From NCBI RefSeq assembly GCF_036488675.1, contig NZ_CP133148.1, positions 124,001-188,000 on the forward strand: DNA of 64,000 bases, given 5' to 3'. A model generated the notes under the pieces. The model was given only the letters and a program-made list of their open reading frames with translations, did no database searches and was not told the DNA's origin. Positions 45,282 to 54,400 of this stretch are shown piece after piece. The stretch is from Sinorhizobium chiapasense. GTDB taxonomy: Bacteria; Pseudomonadota; Alphaproteobacteria; Rhizobiales; Rhizobiaceae. The translations under genes were made by a program, and so were the position numbers. How positions within the stretch are numbered: the stretch's first letter is position 1; every line of letters begins with the position of its first letter.

Positions 45282-45692
45282 CTATTTCCTGAAGCGCGCG
45301 ATCGCGCCGCGTTCGATGCCAGCGCAGGTCAGTTTGTCGAGGCCCAGCCGGTCGCGCAGCAATTGCAAGAGCCGGATTTCCTCGTTGCGAATACGCTGAT
45401 CGGCGGCAGCAAGCTCCACGGCGAGTGCATACGCCGTGTCATAAAGCCGTTGCGGCAAGGCTTCGCGGATCATTTCAAGAATGACGTCTAGGCCCTCCGG
45501 CGCAGCAAGCTGGGCCGAGCACTCGCGGCCAATGTCGATCAGCCTGTTCTCATCAAAACCGTCAAAGCCGGGCAGAAACCGGACGAGCTCACCGATGCGG
45601 GCAAATTCGTCATCGGTCATGTTCCGATCGACAGCGGACATCATCACCATGACATAGACGAAGGCTTCGTGCTGGCTGAGGCTTGGCGGCAT
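45282..45692 (-). CDS. TerB-like tellurite-resistance family protein
   Basis: This 136-residue helical protein has the TerB-like pattern: an acidic AVDRNMTDDEFARI loop near residue 20 and AAADQRIRNEEIRLLQLLRDRLGL near the end, which mark the two metal-binding EF-like motifs of the fold. The ATG at 45692 has AGGAG upstream; the frame extends upstream to 45791 without support. It follows the SNase-like gene on the same strand. The function in rhizobia is unknown. Confidence 0.8.
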   Translation of the reverse strand: MPPSLSQHEAFVYVMVMMSAVDRNMTDDEFARIGELVRFLPGFDGFDENRLIDIGRECSAQLAAPEGLDVILEMIREALPQRLYDTAYALAVELAAADQRIRNEEIRLLQLLRDRLGLDKLTCAGIERGAIARFRK

Positions 45693-45741
45693 TTGACCGG
45701 ACTCCTGTGACTGAGGGGCAGTTAGGAATTTCGGGTTGGGC

Positions 45742-46551
45742 TTACAAGTCTGGTGCCGTGTCCTCCGGTATTGTCGCCACCGGTGGTTCATCGATGATGA
45801 GCGGCGCGCGGCTCAGATCGCGCGGGTCGTCGCCGTAGAAGCCAAGCTTTGCGCTTCGGGCGGCTTCCGCCTTGGCTTCAAGGGGGCTGCCAGGCAGTGG
45901 TGTCGCCCAACCGTTGCTGACGAGCCATTCCGCTGGGTTTTCGTTCCCGACCTTGCAGGCTGTCGTAACGGTTTTCTCGGAATTCTCTTCGGGCTGATCG
46001 CAGACGAGCGCGCGCGCCCTCAGGAAGTTACGAAAGGCGGTACGCGCGACCATGCCGCAGGGCCAGCTGCGGCCGCTGCCCTCGCAGGTTTTCTCGGCGT
46101 TTTCCGGTTCGATATCCTCGAGCTGGACGGTCGTGTCGCCCGAGCGGATCAATCCGGCGGCAAGCGCGACCGGACGCTGGAAGACAATCGTGGTTGCTGC
46201 CGGCTTTTCTTTTGGTTCGGAGAGCGGCGGGCGTGGTGCAACACGCTCGAGCGGCTGCGCGATGCCGTCCTCCGGCAGGGCGAAAAGCTGCGGCTCGATT
46301 GTCCGTGCCGGCAGTCGGTCGACCTTTCCGGTACTGGCCTTCTGCTCGGGGACTGCTGGAGGTTGTGGGTCGGCGGGCACCTCTGCCGGCGGGTCCGGCG
46401 CTTCGATCGTTGCCACGTCCGGCGTTTCGAGGGGAAAATCCGGTCCGGCACTTTCCGGGTCGCGGATTGCGGCGACACCGGCCCAGAGGATGCCGGCGTA
46501 AAGCAGCAGGGCGAAAAGCCCGCCAGCGATTGTGAACGACTGCTGCCGCAT
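45742..46551 (-). CDS. Membrane-anchored SNase-like (thermonuclease-fold) protein
   Basis: The 269-residue protein has an N-terminal signal-anchor (ITIAGGLF-type helix, residues 8-28), a Pro-rich linker and a C-terminal OB-fold part with VQLEDIEPENAEKTCEG, WPCGMVARTAFRNFLR, ACKVGNENPAEWLVSNGWA and EAARSAKLGFYG. The latter three stretches match the end of thermonuclease domains. The usual catalytic Arg/Glu pattern is not clear, so it may be inactive or bind rather than cut. It is 13 bp downstream of the S24 regulator. Confidence 0.75.
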   Translation of the reverse strand: MRQQSFTIAGGLFALLLYAGILWAGVAAIRDPESAGPDFPLETPDVATIEAPDPPAEVPADPQPPAVPEQKASTGKVDRLPARTIEPQLFALPEDGIAQPLERVAPRPPLSEPKEKPAATTIVFQRPVALAAGLIRSGDTTVQLEDIEPENAEKTCEGSGRSWPCGMVARTAFRNFLRARALVCDQPEENSEKTVTTACKVGNENPAEWLVSNGWATPLPGSPLEAKAEAARSAKLGFYGDDPRDLSRAPLIIDEPPVATIPEDTAPDL

Positions 46552-46564
46552 CAGGAAAGATATC

Positions 46565-47224
46565 CTACTGGCTGGCCCAGATGATCCGGGCGATCCACTC
46601 CACGTCTGACATTTCGAAATTGCGGTTCGGGTGATCCGGGTTGAGCGACAAGAGGTCGATGCCGCGCGGTGTCTGCCGCGACAATACTTTCGCCATCACC
46701 TCGCCCTCGCAGGTCTTGACGACGACGCGGTCGCCGCGCCGCACCTGCGCGGTCGGATCGACAATCAGAACATCGCCGTGGCGATAAAGCGGCAGCATGC
46801 TGTCGCCCTGGACTTCCAGGGCGTAGATGCCAGAGTGGCGCTCAAGCGCTGCAGGAAAGTCGACCACGTCCCAGCCTTGACCGGCGGGGAAGCCGCCGTC
46901 GTCGAAGAAGCCGCCGGCGCCGGCCTGGGCAAAGCCAATGAGTGGGATGTCCGCCGATTGCTCCCGCTCGTCCGCCGGCACGCTCTTTCTCGTTGCCGGG
47001 CGGATGAGGGCCATGAACTGGTCGACGGACGAACCGGTTGCCTCCAGGATCTTCGAGATCGATTCCGTCGAGGGCCAGCGGTCGCGACCGTCGGCGGATT
47101 GGCGCTTCGACTTGTTGAAGGATGTCGGATCGAGACCAGCGCGACGCGCCAGGCCGGACGGCGACAGCCGATGGCGCTCGGCCAGCGCGTCGATGGCGCG
47201 CCAGATGCTGTCGTGTGAGAGCAT
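46565..47224 (-). CDS. S24-family (LexA/CI-like) transcriptional regulator
   Basis: The 219-residue protein has an N-terminal helix-turn-helix (LSPSGLARRAGLDPTSFNKS) and a C-terminal S24 peptidase domain with Ser in VQGDSMLPLYRHGD and Lys in DRVVVKTCEGEVMAK. Such proteins repress stress or prophage genes and can self-cleave. No phage genes are nearby. ATG 47224 has GGAG 8 bases upstream; a GTG at 47233 does not. It shares the strand with the SNase-like gene 13 bp downstream. Confidence 0.88.
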   Translation of the reverse strand: MLSHDSIWRAIDALAERHRLSPSGLARRAGLDPTSFNKSKRQSADGRDRWPSTESISKILEATGSSVDQFMALIRPATRKSVPADEREQSADIPLIGFAQAGAGGFFDDGGFPAGQGWDVVDFPAALERHSGIYALEVQGDSMLPLYRHGDVLIVDPTAQVRRGDRVVVKTCEGEVMAKVLSRQTPRGIDLLSLNPDHPNRNFEMSDVEWIARIIWASQ

Positions 47225-47335
47225 TCGATCCACTCCGGAAGGGCGAGGGACGCCATTCCTTCTGCCTTCCGTCTACATTAGCGAAGCAGGCAATGGCCGT
47301 AAAGAATGCGAAGGAAAATAGTCCTTTGTCGGCAA

Positions 47336-47409
47336 CAGCGCCGCGCGTCTGATCAGACGCGCAAAGGACGCCGTAGGACTTTCGGCTACGATTTAAGGAA
47401 ACATGCAGT
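47336..47409. repeat. Short repeat, module C
   Basis: CAGCGCCGCGCGTCTGATCA / GACGCGCAAAGGACGCCGTA hairpin followed by GATTTAAGGAAACATGCAGT. It lies between the S24 regulator and the HxlR gene. Confidence 0.7.
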
Positions 47410-47417
47410 GGCTGCGG

Positions 47418-47933
47418 TCAGGCGAGCTCCTGCTCCTTTGCCTTCCTTGCCATGACCTGATCATAGGCCGCCTGCAGCGTCTGCCGCACCGTGGGTCCGT
47501 CCGGAACCGCAGGCGCGGCGCCGAGATGTTCGACCCGCAGTTCGTCCATGAACCGCTCCCAGAGTTCCGGGCCGCCTTCCTCCATCAGCTGCGCGCGGAT
47601 GCTCAGCTCTTCGCTGACCGGCAGATAACGGCGGCCCCAGGCCCCGAGATGCGCCATGATCGGCACCAATGCGATCGTCATCTCGGTGAGGCTGTAGATC
47701 GCCTTCTGCTTGTGGCTGGGATCATCCCTCTTCGTCAGCATACCCATTTCCACCAGCGTCTTCAGCCGATCGGCGAGAATGTTGGAGGAGATGCCCTCCT
47801 GCGAGCGAAGAAGTTCGCGGAAATGCCGTTTGCCGCCGAAAATCATGTCTCGGATGATCAGCAGACTCCATTTGTCACCGAAGACTTCGAGCGAGAGATT
47901 GATCGGGCAACCGGAGCGATGGTCGTCTGTCAT
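47418..47933 (-). CDS. HxlR-family winged-helix regulator
   Basis: The 171-residue protein begins with the HxlR signature: CPINLSLEVFGDKWSLLIIRD, MIFGGKRHFRELL, GISSNILADRLKTLVEMGML and an extended C-terminus. HxlR regulators control detoxification or oxidoreductase genes. It is divergent from the SRPBCC gene with a 283-bp gap that holds no other gene, so that gene is a likely target. Confidence 0.9.
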   Translation of the reverse strand: MTDDHRSGCPINLSLEVFGDKWSLLIIRDMIFGGKRHFRELLRSQEGISSNILADRLKTLVEMGMLTKRDDPSHKQKAIYSLTEMTIALVPIMAHLGAWGRRYLPVSEELSIRAQLMEEGGPELWERFMDELRVEHLGAAPAVPDGPTVRQTLQAAYDQVMARKAKEQELA

Positions 47934-48216
47934 GCTGGTCCCTGTAGATCACGATGATTTTGCGACTGAGCCCAAGATCATGAACGTGAACGATTCTGGC
48001 AAGTTGAGATGCGGGATGCTGGCCGGGCCGTTTGCACCTTTCCACATCGGACTAACTGCTTGCATTATCGCATCAGTGGAGTTAATCTGCAACTGCTTTC
48101 ATTTCGATATCAGATTGCCGCCGAGCGATGCAGTCGCGGGATTGCCGGCGATGACGTCGGTCTCGAAAGTTCCCGGTGAGAACTGCCGGGCGCGGCCATT
48201 GAAGAGGAGAAAGACC

Positions 48217-48690
48217 ATGGCAAATCCATCCGCAGAGCACACAAGTTTCACCATAGAACGTATCTTCAAGGCATCGCCCGAGCGGGTTTTTCACGCCTTT
48301 GCCGATCCTGCAACGAATGACCGATGGTTCGTCAAGGGCGACAATTGGCCGGTCGCGGAATACCGGCACGACTTCCGCGTCGGCGGGCGCGAAAGCGGCC
48401 GTTTCAGCCAGGACGGCAAGACCTTCTATTTCAACGAGACCGTCTATCTCGACATCGTCGAGAACAGGCGGATCGTCTCGGCTTACACCATGGCGAAGGA
48501 TGATCGGCGGATTTCTGCCTCGATCGCCACCGTCGACCTGCTGCCCGAAGGCAAGGGTACCCACGTCATCTTTACCGAACAGGCGACCTTCCTCGACGGG
48601 CTGGATAAGGTCGAATATCGCCGGGAAGGCTGGGAGCAGTTGATTGGGCGTCTCGCCGCTGAACTTGGTGAAGCGGCCGAAGCGGCCTGA
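48217..48690 (+). CDS. SRPBCC (AHSA1-type) family protein
   Basis: The 157-residue Bet v1-like fold protein reads FTIERIFKASPERVFHAFADP with NDRWFVKGDNWP, then a hydrophobic cavity fold and a C-terminal EYRREGWEQLIGRLAAEL helix, as in Hsp90-activator-like domains. The ATG at 48217 has GAGGAG upstream. A longer frame to 47710 has no support. It likely binds a hydrophobic ligand; ligand unknown. Confidence 0.88.
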   Translation: MANPSAEHTSFTIERIFKASPERVFHAFADPATNDRWFVKGDNWPVAEYRHDFRVGGRESGRFSQDGKTFYFNETVYLDIVENRRIVSAYTMAKDDRRISASIATVDLLPEGKGTHVIFTEQATFLDGLDKVEYRREGWEQLIGRLAAELGEAAEAA

Positions 48691-48717
48691 CATCGCGGCG
48701 CGATTTGTCGAATAGCC

Positions 48718-49296
48718 TTACAGCATCGATGCCAGAGCGCTGCCGGCCATGCCGACGGAGAACACAACGAGGCAGGCGGCAGCGATGCGGCGGGGTAGCC
48801 GCGGACCGATCGGCTGCCTTGGCAGCCGCGCAACGAAGGTGCCGGCGATGATCCAGAGCGAGCCGGCACTCACCACCAGCGCGGCGAATGCGGCAAGCCA
48901 GGGCAGCATCGCTACCAGCCCCGCCTGCGGCATGATCGCCAGCGCGATGATCAGCCCCTTTGGATTGAGCACGGTGGTGATGAGCACCTGCCCGAGCGTG
49001 ATCGGCCGCACCGCAGCCTCGCCTATTGGAGCCCAGAGCGCATAAGCCATAAAGAGGACCCAGCAGGCGGCGACGAGCTTGACGATAAGGCCGATCTCCG
49101 GGTGGGCGGACATGAACGGCGCGGCCAGCGCCGCGACCGGTACGATCACCGTCAGATAACCGCCGAGCTCGCCAAGAAGCAGCGGAGCCGACCGCCGCAC
49201 TCCGACCGCCGCACCGGAAAGCCACAGCAGCGTGTTGGTTGGCCCGGGCGTTGCCAGGAGCAGGAGGATGGCGAGCGCGAACTTGAGCGGCTGCAT
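48718..49296 (-). CDS. LysE/RhtB-family amino-acid exporter
   Basis: The 192-residue membrane protein has about six helices, with the family signature LLLLATPGPTNTLL at the N-terminus and LNPKGLIIALAIMPQ in the middle. Such exporters move amino acids or small metabolites out of the cell. It stands at the left edge of the AT-richer island. Confidence 0.88.
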   Translation of the reverse strand: MQPLKFALAILLLLATPGPTNTLLWLSGAAVGVRRSAPLLLGELGGYLTVIVPVAALAAPFMSAHPEIGLIVKLVAACWVLFMAYALWAPIGEAAVRPITLGQVLITTVLNPKGLIIALAIMPQAGLVAMLPWLAAFAALVVSAGSLWIIAGTFVARLPRQPIGPRLPRRIAAACLVVFSVGMAGSALASML

Positions 49297-49365
49297 GGAC
49301 GGTGTTCTGGCTGTTGGCTATGATCACGCTCTAATCCAGTCGCTAGACCGAGAACTTGATCTTGG

Positions 49366-49941
49366 TCAACCATTGGCTCCGCCGGTCACGTTCTCTTTCT
49401 GAATAGCCTCCATTTTCGCAGATTTGGCTTTGCGGAGCAGGTGCTGTGCAAAGACAATTAGCTCCAAAGCCATCTCAGGTTCGTCAACCCAATTAAACTC
49501 GTGCGTCACCGGATTTCTTATACCTAGCATCGCGCCTGCATAAAGACGCTGATAACCCTTTTGTTCATCGACCTCAGATTGAGTGCTGCGTTCTGTCCAG
49601 TACAGCTTTGGTGAGCTTGGACTGAACACGGACTCCATCAATTGAGTGCCGGTTACCGAGCGCGAGCCCACTCTTTCGGCGATGAACTTGTCAACCGCCT
49701 TGTAGGCCTCCTGCACAGCAACAGAGTAATGCCCAGAAACAAAAAGATCGCGTGAGACGCGCTCTATTTCGGGCTCCACGATGACTCGTGTGAACACACT
49801 TGCTGGCTCAGAATCTTCCGCTGTCGGCGATGATACCCCAAGCATCCTTGGAGCTGGAACCGCCAAAACGGCTCGGGCCAATCCCAACTCAAGTAAATGC
49901 TCCTGAAATCGCCGTATGCCTTCAATTATTCGGTATGTCAT
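49366..49941 (-). CDS. HEPN-domain TIGR02391 (Ymh-like) protein, candidate RNase effector
   Basis: The 191-residue protein has the TIGR02391 pattern: LFVSGHYSVAVQEAYKAVDK near residue 66, then a segment containing DEQKGYQRLYAGAMLGIRNP with VTHEF immediately after. RNPVTH (Arg142 to His147) fits the HEPN R-x4-H catalytic motif of toxin and defence RNases. Its ATG at 49941 lies inside the last codons of the DUF5343 gene (20-base overlap), so the two are co-translated. The region is AT-richer than both flanks. The RNase role is inference from family motifs. Confidence 0.8.
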   Translation of the reverse strand: MTYRIIEGIRRFQEHLLELGLARAVLAVPAPRMLGVSSPTAEDSEPASVFTRVIVEPEIERVSRDLFVSGHYSVAVQEAYKAVDKFIAERVGSRSVTGTQLMESVFSPSSPKLYWTERSTQSEVDEQKGYQRLYAGAMLGIRNPVTHEFNWVDEPEMALELIVFAQHLLRKAKSAKMEAIQKENVTGGANG

Positions 49942-50626
49942 ACAGATAACGCCTCATAGCGGCGAAGATCGACTCTATTTGCTCAGAGCCGGCATCAGCA
50001 CTGATGTGAATCTGTACGTTAACATTCAAAGGAAACGCTTCCTGTGCTTTTGCCGATGCTCGCGCAAAGCCTTCTGGTTCACTTCCGGAGGACCGCGTAG
50101 CCCCGCCCGCGGCACTGCGTTTCGGTGGTGAGGCATTGCCTCGCTGGTTCACCTTGCTGGACTTGTCGCCATTCTCCTTTGGTGATCGGCCGTTTGCCCG
50201 CGATGGTGCCTCATTTGGACTAGGGCTACCGATCAGCAAGTACGTTGCCGTTTTGTTTCCGGCTGCGCCTTGACCTAAGCCTTCGCGGAGAAACCAATTT
50301 ACTATCTTTTGCCTGTCTCCTTCTTCAACTGGAGCGAGGTGAAGCAAACCTTCGGGATAGTTCGCGGCGACTAGTTCTTGAGCGGCTTCGCCGTAAGTAT
50401 CGTCCATTCGCCACTTCTGGGCCGTGGACGTTGCCTTCCCATCATCAGTGAGGATTCCCACAGCTTTCAATTCTGCGACGTACGCGCGAGCGGCTGCTTC
50501 TTGAACGTCAAGTTGAGCGCCCAACAAGCGCTCATCAATAGTAGCCGTTGGCGTCCTTTTGAGAATTGCTCTAACACCCCACCAAACAGTACTTGGAATT
50601 TGGGGATAGCGATTTTTCTCGGCCAT
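49922..50626 (-). CDS. DUF5343 domain protein, partner of the HEPN gene
   Basis: The 234-residue protein starts MAEKNRYPQIPSTVWWGVRA and carries an N-terminal winged-helix-like block (DERLLGAQLDVQEAAARAYVAELKAVGILTDD split over two helices, then KATSTAQKWRMDDTYGE). A low-complexity Ser/Lys/Gly linker (residues 125-190) follows. The C-terminus has NVQIHISADAGSEQIESIF, a tail I associate with DUF5343 proteins. The ATG at 50626 has GGAGAG upstream; ATG 50638 is an alternative. It may act as DNA/RNA-binding antitoxin or sensor for the downstream HEPN protein. Confidence 0.8.
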   Translation of the reverse strand: MAEKNRYPQIPSTVWWGVRAILKRTPTATIDERLLGAQLDVQEAAARAYVAELKAVGILTDDGKATSTAQKWRMDDTYGEAAQELVAANYPEGLLHLAPVEEGDRQKIVNWFLREGLGQGAAGNKTATYLLIGSPSPNEAPSRANGRSPKENGDKSSKVNQRGNASPPKRSAAGGATRSSGSEPEGFARASAKAQEAFPLNVNVQIHISADAGSEQIESIFAAMRRYLYDIPNN

Positions 50627-50790
50627 ACTACTCTCCATGGTTGCAAATGGATGCTCTCACACAGCATCATTTTGTCAAGTGTAGAATATGATAGCAATTT
50701 CAATAGGATGAATGGCGATTGGGAGGGATTATCCAGAGAATGAAATCGCCCACACCGAATCGGCCGCGGCGTGACTCGCGATAACCTCAG

Positions 50791-50827
50791 TATAAAAGAA
50801 AAGGGCCGCATCATCAGACACGGCCCT
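50791..50827 (-). terminator. Terminator of the fadB-type gene
   Basis: On the minus strand AGGGCCG / CGGCCCT arms around a 12-base loop are followed by TTTTCTTTTATA. It lies 22 bp after the stop of the beta-oxidation operon and shields the island from read-through. Confidence 0.8.
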
Positions 50828-50848
50828 CGGTTTCGTAGGGTAGGCGGT

Positions 50849-53062
50849 TTACGCCGCCTTCTTCGCCTCTCCATAGGGATCGAAGCGTCCGTAGAAAGTC
50901 TCGCCCTTTTCCGCCATCTCCTTTAGCAGCGGCGTCGGCTTGAAGTGGGCTCCATAGTTCTTGGCGAGCTTCTCGCAGAGCTTGACGAAGGCTTTCACAC
51001 CCATGCCGTCGATGTAGGACAGCGTGCCACCGGTATAGGGCGCGAAGCCGAAGCCGAGGATGGAGCCGACATCGGCCTCGCGCGGGTCGGTGACGATGCC
51101 TTCCTCGATGGTGCGGGCGGCTTCCAGCGCGATGGTTGCGAGGAAGCGCCGTTTCAGAACCTCGACGTCGATCTTGTCGGCACTCTGCTGCGGATAGAGC
51201 GTTTTCAGCTCCGGCCAGAGATATTTCTTGGCGGGTTTCGCTGGATATTCGTAGAAGCCCTTGCCGTTCTTGCGGCCGCGGCGATCGAGTTCGTCGACCA
51301 TCTTGTTGATCAGCGCCATATGCCGCGGATCGACGGCCTTGTCACCGAGATCGGCGACGGTGGCCTTCAGGATCTTCTGGCTGAGGTCGATCGCCACTTC
51401 GTCGTTGAGCGACAGCGGACCGACCGGCATGCCGGCCATCTTGGCGGCGTTCTCGATCATTGCCGGCGGCACGCCTTCGATCAGCATGTCGTAGGCTTCG
51501 TGGATATAGCGGAAGACGCAGCGGTTGACGTAGAACCCGCGGGTGTCGTTGACGACGATCGGCGTCTTCTTGATCGCGGCGACATAATCGAGTGCGGTCG
51601 CGAGCGCCTTGTCGCCTGTCTCCCTACCGAGGATCACTTCGGTCAGCATCATCTTCTCGACCGGCGAGAAGAAGTGGATGCCGATGAATTGTTCCGGCCG
51701 CTTCGAATTCTTGGCAAGGCCGGTGATCGGCAGCGTCGAGGTGTTGGAGGCGAAGATTGCGTCCTCGGCAATCACCGCTTCGATCTTCTCGATCACATCC
51801 TTCTTGACCTGCCGGTCCTCGAAGACCGCCTCGACGACGAGGCTCGCATCCTTGAGGTCGCCAAAGTCGGCCGAAGGCGTGATGCGGGCAAGCAGCGCTT
51901 CGCCCTCTTCTTTGGTCAGCCGGCCCTTACCAATCGATTCCTTCACCAGCCCTTCCGAATGCGCCTTGCCCTTTTCGGCCGTTTCCATGTCGCGGTCGAT
52001 CAGCGTAACGGGGATGCCGGCGGCAGCGGTGACGTAGGCGATCGAGGCACCCATGAAGCCGGCGCCGACAACGCCGACCTTTTTGAATTCGGACTTCGGC
52101 ACGCCGGCGGGGCGGCGCGCGCCCTTGCCGAGTTCCTGCATCGAGACGAACAGCGAGCGGATCATCGAGAAGGCTTCGGTCGTCTGCAGGATCTCGGTGA
52201 AATAGCGCTGCTCGATCTTGAGAGCTGTGTCGAACGGCACTTGCAGGCCTTCGTAGACGCATTTCAGGATGGCGATTGCACCTGGATAGTTGCCATAGGT
52301 TTCTCGCCGAAGAATGCCGGAGGCGGCGGGCCAGAGTTGGGCCGAAGCCGGCGTCCAGATGCCGCCGCCCGGCACTTTGAAGCCCTTTTCGTCCCAGGGC
52401 TGTACCGGCTTCAGGCCGTTCTTGATCATCGCCTTGGCGGCGTCGATCAGCTTGTCCGGATCGACGACTTCGTGCACAAGCCCCATCGCCTTGGCACGTG
52501 CCGCCGTCAGCGACGAACCGGTCGTCATCATCTGCAATGCGTCCTGCGCGTTGGTGAGGCGCGGCACGCGCTGGGTGCCGCCGGCGCCAGGGAAGATGCC
52601 GACCTTGACTTCCGGCAGGGCGATCTTCACCGCCTTGGAATTCGAGGCGACACGGCCGTGGCAGGCAAGCGACAGCTCGAAGGCACCGCCCATGCAGGTG
52701 CCGTTGATCGCCGAGACCCACGGCTTGCCTGAGGTTTCGAGCTTGCGGAAGAGGCCTGTCATGCGACCGACGAGGTCGAAGAGCTTTTGCGCGGCGTTGG
52801 CCGGGTCTTTCTTCTTTTCCTCCGCCTGGAAGGTGAACATCGACTTGATCATCGAGAGATCGGCGCCGCCGGAGAAGGACGACTTGCCAGAAGTGAAGAC
52901 GACGCCTTTGACGGCCGTGTCGGCGGTCGTCTGGTCGACGATCGCGTTGAGTTCCTCCATCACCTCCTGGGTAAAGACGTTCATCGACTTCTCAGGCATG
53001 TCCCAGGTGACGAGCGCGATGCCGTCGGCGTCGGTTTCGATCTTGAAGTTCGTGTAAGACAT
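50849..53062 (-). CDS. FadB-type bifunctional enoyl-CoA hydratase/3-hydroxyacyl-CoA dehydrogenase
   Basis: The 737-residue protein has an N-terminal crotonase domain ([12 protein letters not shown] and [20 protein letters not shown]), then a Rossmann NAD-binding domain ([21 protein letters not shown]) and a C-terminal dehydrogenase domain with the [15 protein letters not shown] signature. It catalyses hydration and oxidation in beta-oxidation. ATG 53062 has GGGAGAG upstream. It is the last gene of the three-gene fad operon with thiolase and dehydrogenase. Confidence 0.94.
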   Translation of the reverse strand: MSYTNFKIETDADGIALVTWDMPEKSMNVFTQEVMEELNAIVDQTTADTAVKGVVFTSGKSSFSGGADLSMIKSMFTFQAEEKKKDPANAAQKLFDLVGRMTGLFRKLETSGKPWVSAINGTCMGGAFELSLACHGRVASNSKAVKIALPEVKVGIFPGAGGTQRVPRLTNAQDALQMMTTGSSLTAARAKAMGLVHEVVDPDKLIDAAKAMIKNGLKPVQPWDEKGFKVPGGGIWTPASAQLWPAASGILRRETYGNYPGAIAILKCVYEGLQVPFDTALKIEQRYFTEILQTTEAFSMIRSLFVSMQELGKGARRPAGVPKSEFKKVGVVGAGFMGASIAYVTAAAGIPVTLIDRDMETAEKGKAHSEGLVKESIGKGRLTKEEGEALLARITPSADFGDLKDASLVVEAVFEDRQVKKDVIEKIEAVIAEDAIFASNTSTLPITGLAKNSKRPEQFIGIHFFSPVEKMMLTEVILGRETGDKALATALDYVAAIKKTPIVVNDTRGFYVNRCVFRYIHEAYDMLIEGVPPAMIENAAKMAGMPVGPLSLNDEVAIDLSQKILKATVADLGDKAVDPRHMALINKMVDELDRRGRKNGKGFYEYPAKPAKKYLWPELKTLYPQQSADKIDVEVLKRRFLATIALEAARTIEEGIVTDPREADVGSILGFGFAPYTGGTLSYIDGMGVKAFVKLCEKLAKNYGAHFKPTPLLKEMAEKGETFYGRFDPYGEAKKAA

Positions 53063-53082
53063 TTTCTCTCTCCCGGATCGGA

Positions 53083-54291
53083 TCAGACGCGTTCGATAAT
53101 GGTGGCGGTGCCCATGCCGGCGCCGATGCAAAGCGTGACGAGCGCGGTGTTGAGGTCGCGGCGCTCCAGTTCGTCCAGAACGGTACCGAGGATCATTGCG
53201 CCGGTAGCTCCGAGCGGATGGCCCATGGCGATCGCGCCACCGTTGACGTTGATCTGGTCATGCGGGATGTCGAAGGCCTGCATGTAGCGCAGGACGACGG
53301 CGGCAAAAGCCTCGTTCAGCTCGAAGAGATCGATATCGGAAAGCTTCATGTCGGCACGCTTCAGGAGCTTTTCGGTGACGTCCACCGGACCTGTGAGCAT
53401 CAGCGCCGGGTCGGAGCCGATATTGGCGAAGGCGCGGATGCGGGCGCGCGGCTTCAGTCCCATGGATTCGCCGCCGGCCTTGGAGCCGAGAAGAACGGCG
53501 GCCGCGCCGTCGACGATGCCGGAGGAGTTGCCGGCGTGGTGGACGTAGTTGATCCGCTCGATTTCCGGATGCGCCTGGATGGCGACGGCCTCGAAGCCGC
53601 CCATCTCGCCGGGCATCTGGAAGGAGGGGTTGAGCGATGCGAGCGCCTGCATGTCGGTGGTCGGGCGCATGTGCTCGTCACGGTCGAGAATAGTCAGGCC
53701 GTTCTGGTCCTTGACCGGCACGACCGAGTTCTTGAAGTAGCCCTTTTCCCAGGCACTGGCTGCACGCTTCTGGCTTTCGACCGCATAGGCGTCGACGTCA
53801 TCGCGCGAGAAGCCGTATTTCGTGGCGATGAGATCGGCCGAGACGCCCTGCGGCATGAAATAGGCCGGCAGGTTGACGGAGGGGTCCATGAACCAGGAGC
53901 CGCCGGACATGCCGAGACCGACGCGCGACATGGATTCGACGCCGCCTGCGATGACGATGTCGTCCGCCCCTTGGGCGATCTTCGCGGCGCCGAAGTTGAC
54001 GGCATCGAGGCCGGATGCGCAGAACCGCGAGATTTGCATGCCCGGCGCGCGCGTCGAATAGCCGGCCTCGAAGGCGGCCGCCTTGGGGATGACCGAGCCT
54101 GCATCCATCACCGGATCGACACAGCCCATGATGATGTCGTCGACGGTCGACGTGTCGAGGCCATTACGGTCGCGCACCGCCTCCAGCATCTTGGCCGCGA
54201 GGCGGACGGACGGCACCTCGTGCAGCGATCCGTCCTTCTTGCCACGGCCGCGCGGTGTGCGCACGTGGTCGTAAACGAAGACTTTCGTCAT
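53083..54291 (-). CDS. Acetyl-CoA acyltransferase (thiolase, FadA-type)
   Basis: The 402-residue thiolase has nucleophile Cys91 in [14 protein letters not shown], the [15 protein letters not shown]is and the terminal [12 protein letters not shown]ys. It cleaves 3-ketoacyl-CoA at the last step of beta-oxidation. It lies 20 bp upstream of the fadB-type gene and 109 bp downstream of the dehydrogenase; that gap holds a hairpin with GGAGCGGGATG and CATCCCGCTCC arms. Confidence 0.94.
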   Translation of the reverse strand: MTKVFVYDHVRTPRGRGKKDGSLHEVPSVRLAAKMLEAVRDRNGLDTSTVDDIIMGCVDPVMDAGSVIPKAAAFEAGYSTRAPGMQISRFCASGLDAVNFGAAKIAQGADDIVIAGGVESMSRVGLGMSGGSWFMDPSVNLPAYFMPQGVSADLIATKYGFSRDDVDAYAVESQKRAASAWEKGYFKNSVVPVKDQNGLTILDRDEHMRPTTDMQALASLNPSFQMPGEMGGFEAVAIQAHPEIERINYVHHAGNSSGIVDGAAAVLLGSKAGGESMGLKPRARIRAFANIGSDPALMLTGPVDVTEKLLKRADMKLSDIDLFELNEAFAAVVLRYMQAFDIPHDQINVNGGAIAMGHPLGATGAMILGTVLDELERRDLNTALVTLCIGAGMGTATIIERV

Positions 54292-54341
54292 CTCTCGATC
54301 TCCCTTTGGGCGGCATCGCTTCGAGCCGCGCTTGATGCATT

Positions 54342-54390
54342 GGAGCGGGATGCTTGCCGAAGCCGCCTCGCGCTTTCCTCATCCCGCTCC
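54342..54390 (-). other. Intercistronic hairpin between dehydrogenase and thiolase genes
   Basis: 11-bp perfect arms (GGAGCGGGATG and CATCCCGCTCC) separated by 27 bases in the 109-bp gap of the fad operon. It may tune downstream expression or mark mRNA processing; no T-run is present. Confidence 0.6.
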
Positions 54391-54400
54391 GAGTGTGAAA

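Noticed and set aside
47710..48216. Upstream extension of the SRPBCC frame
   Set aside because: It overlaps the HxlR gene on the other strand and lacks homology; ATG 48217 has a strong ribosome-binding site.
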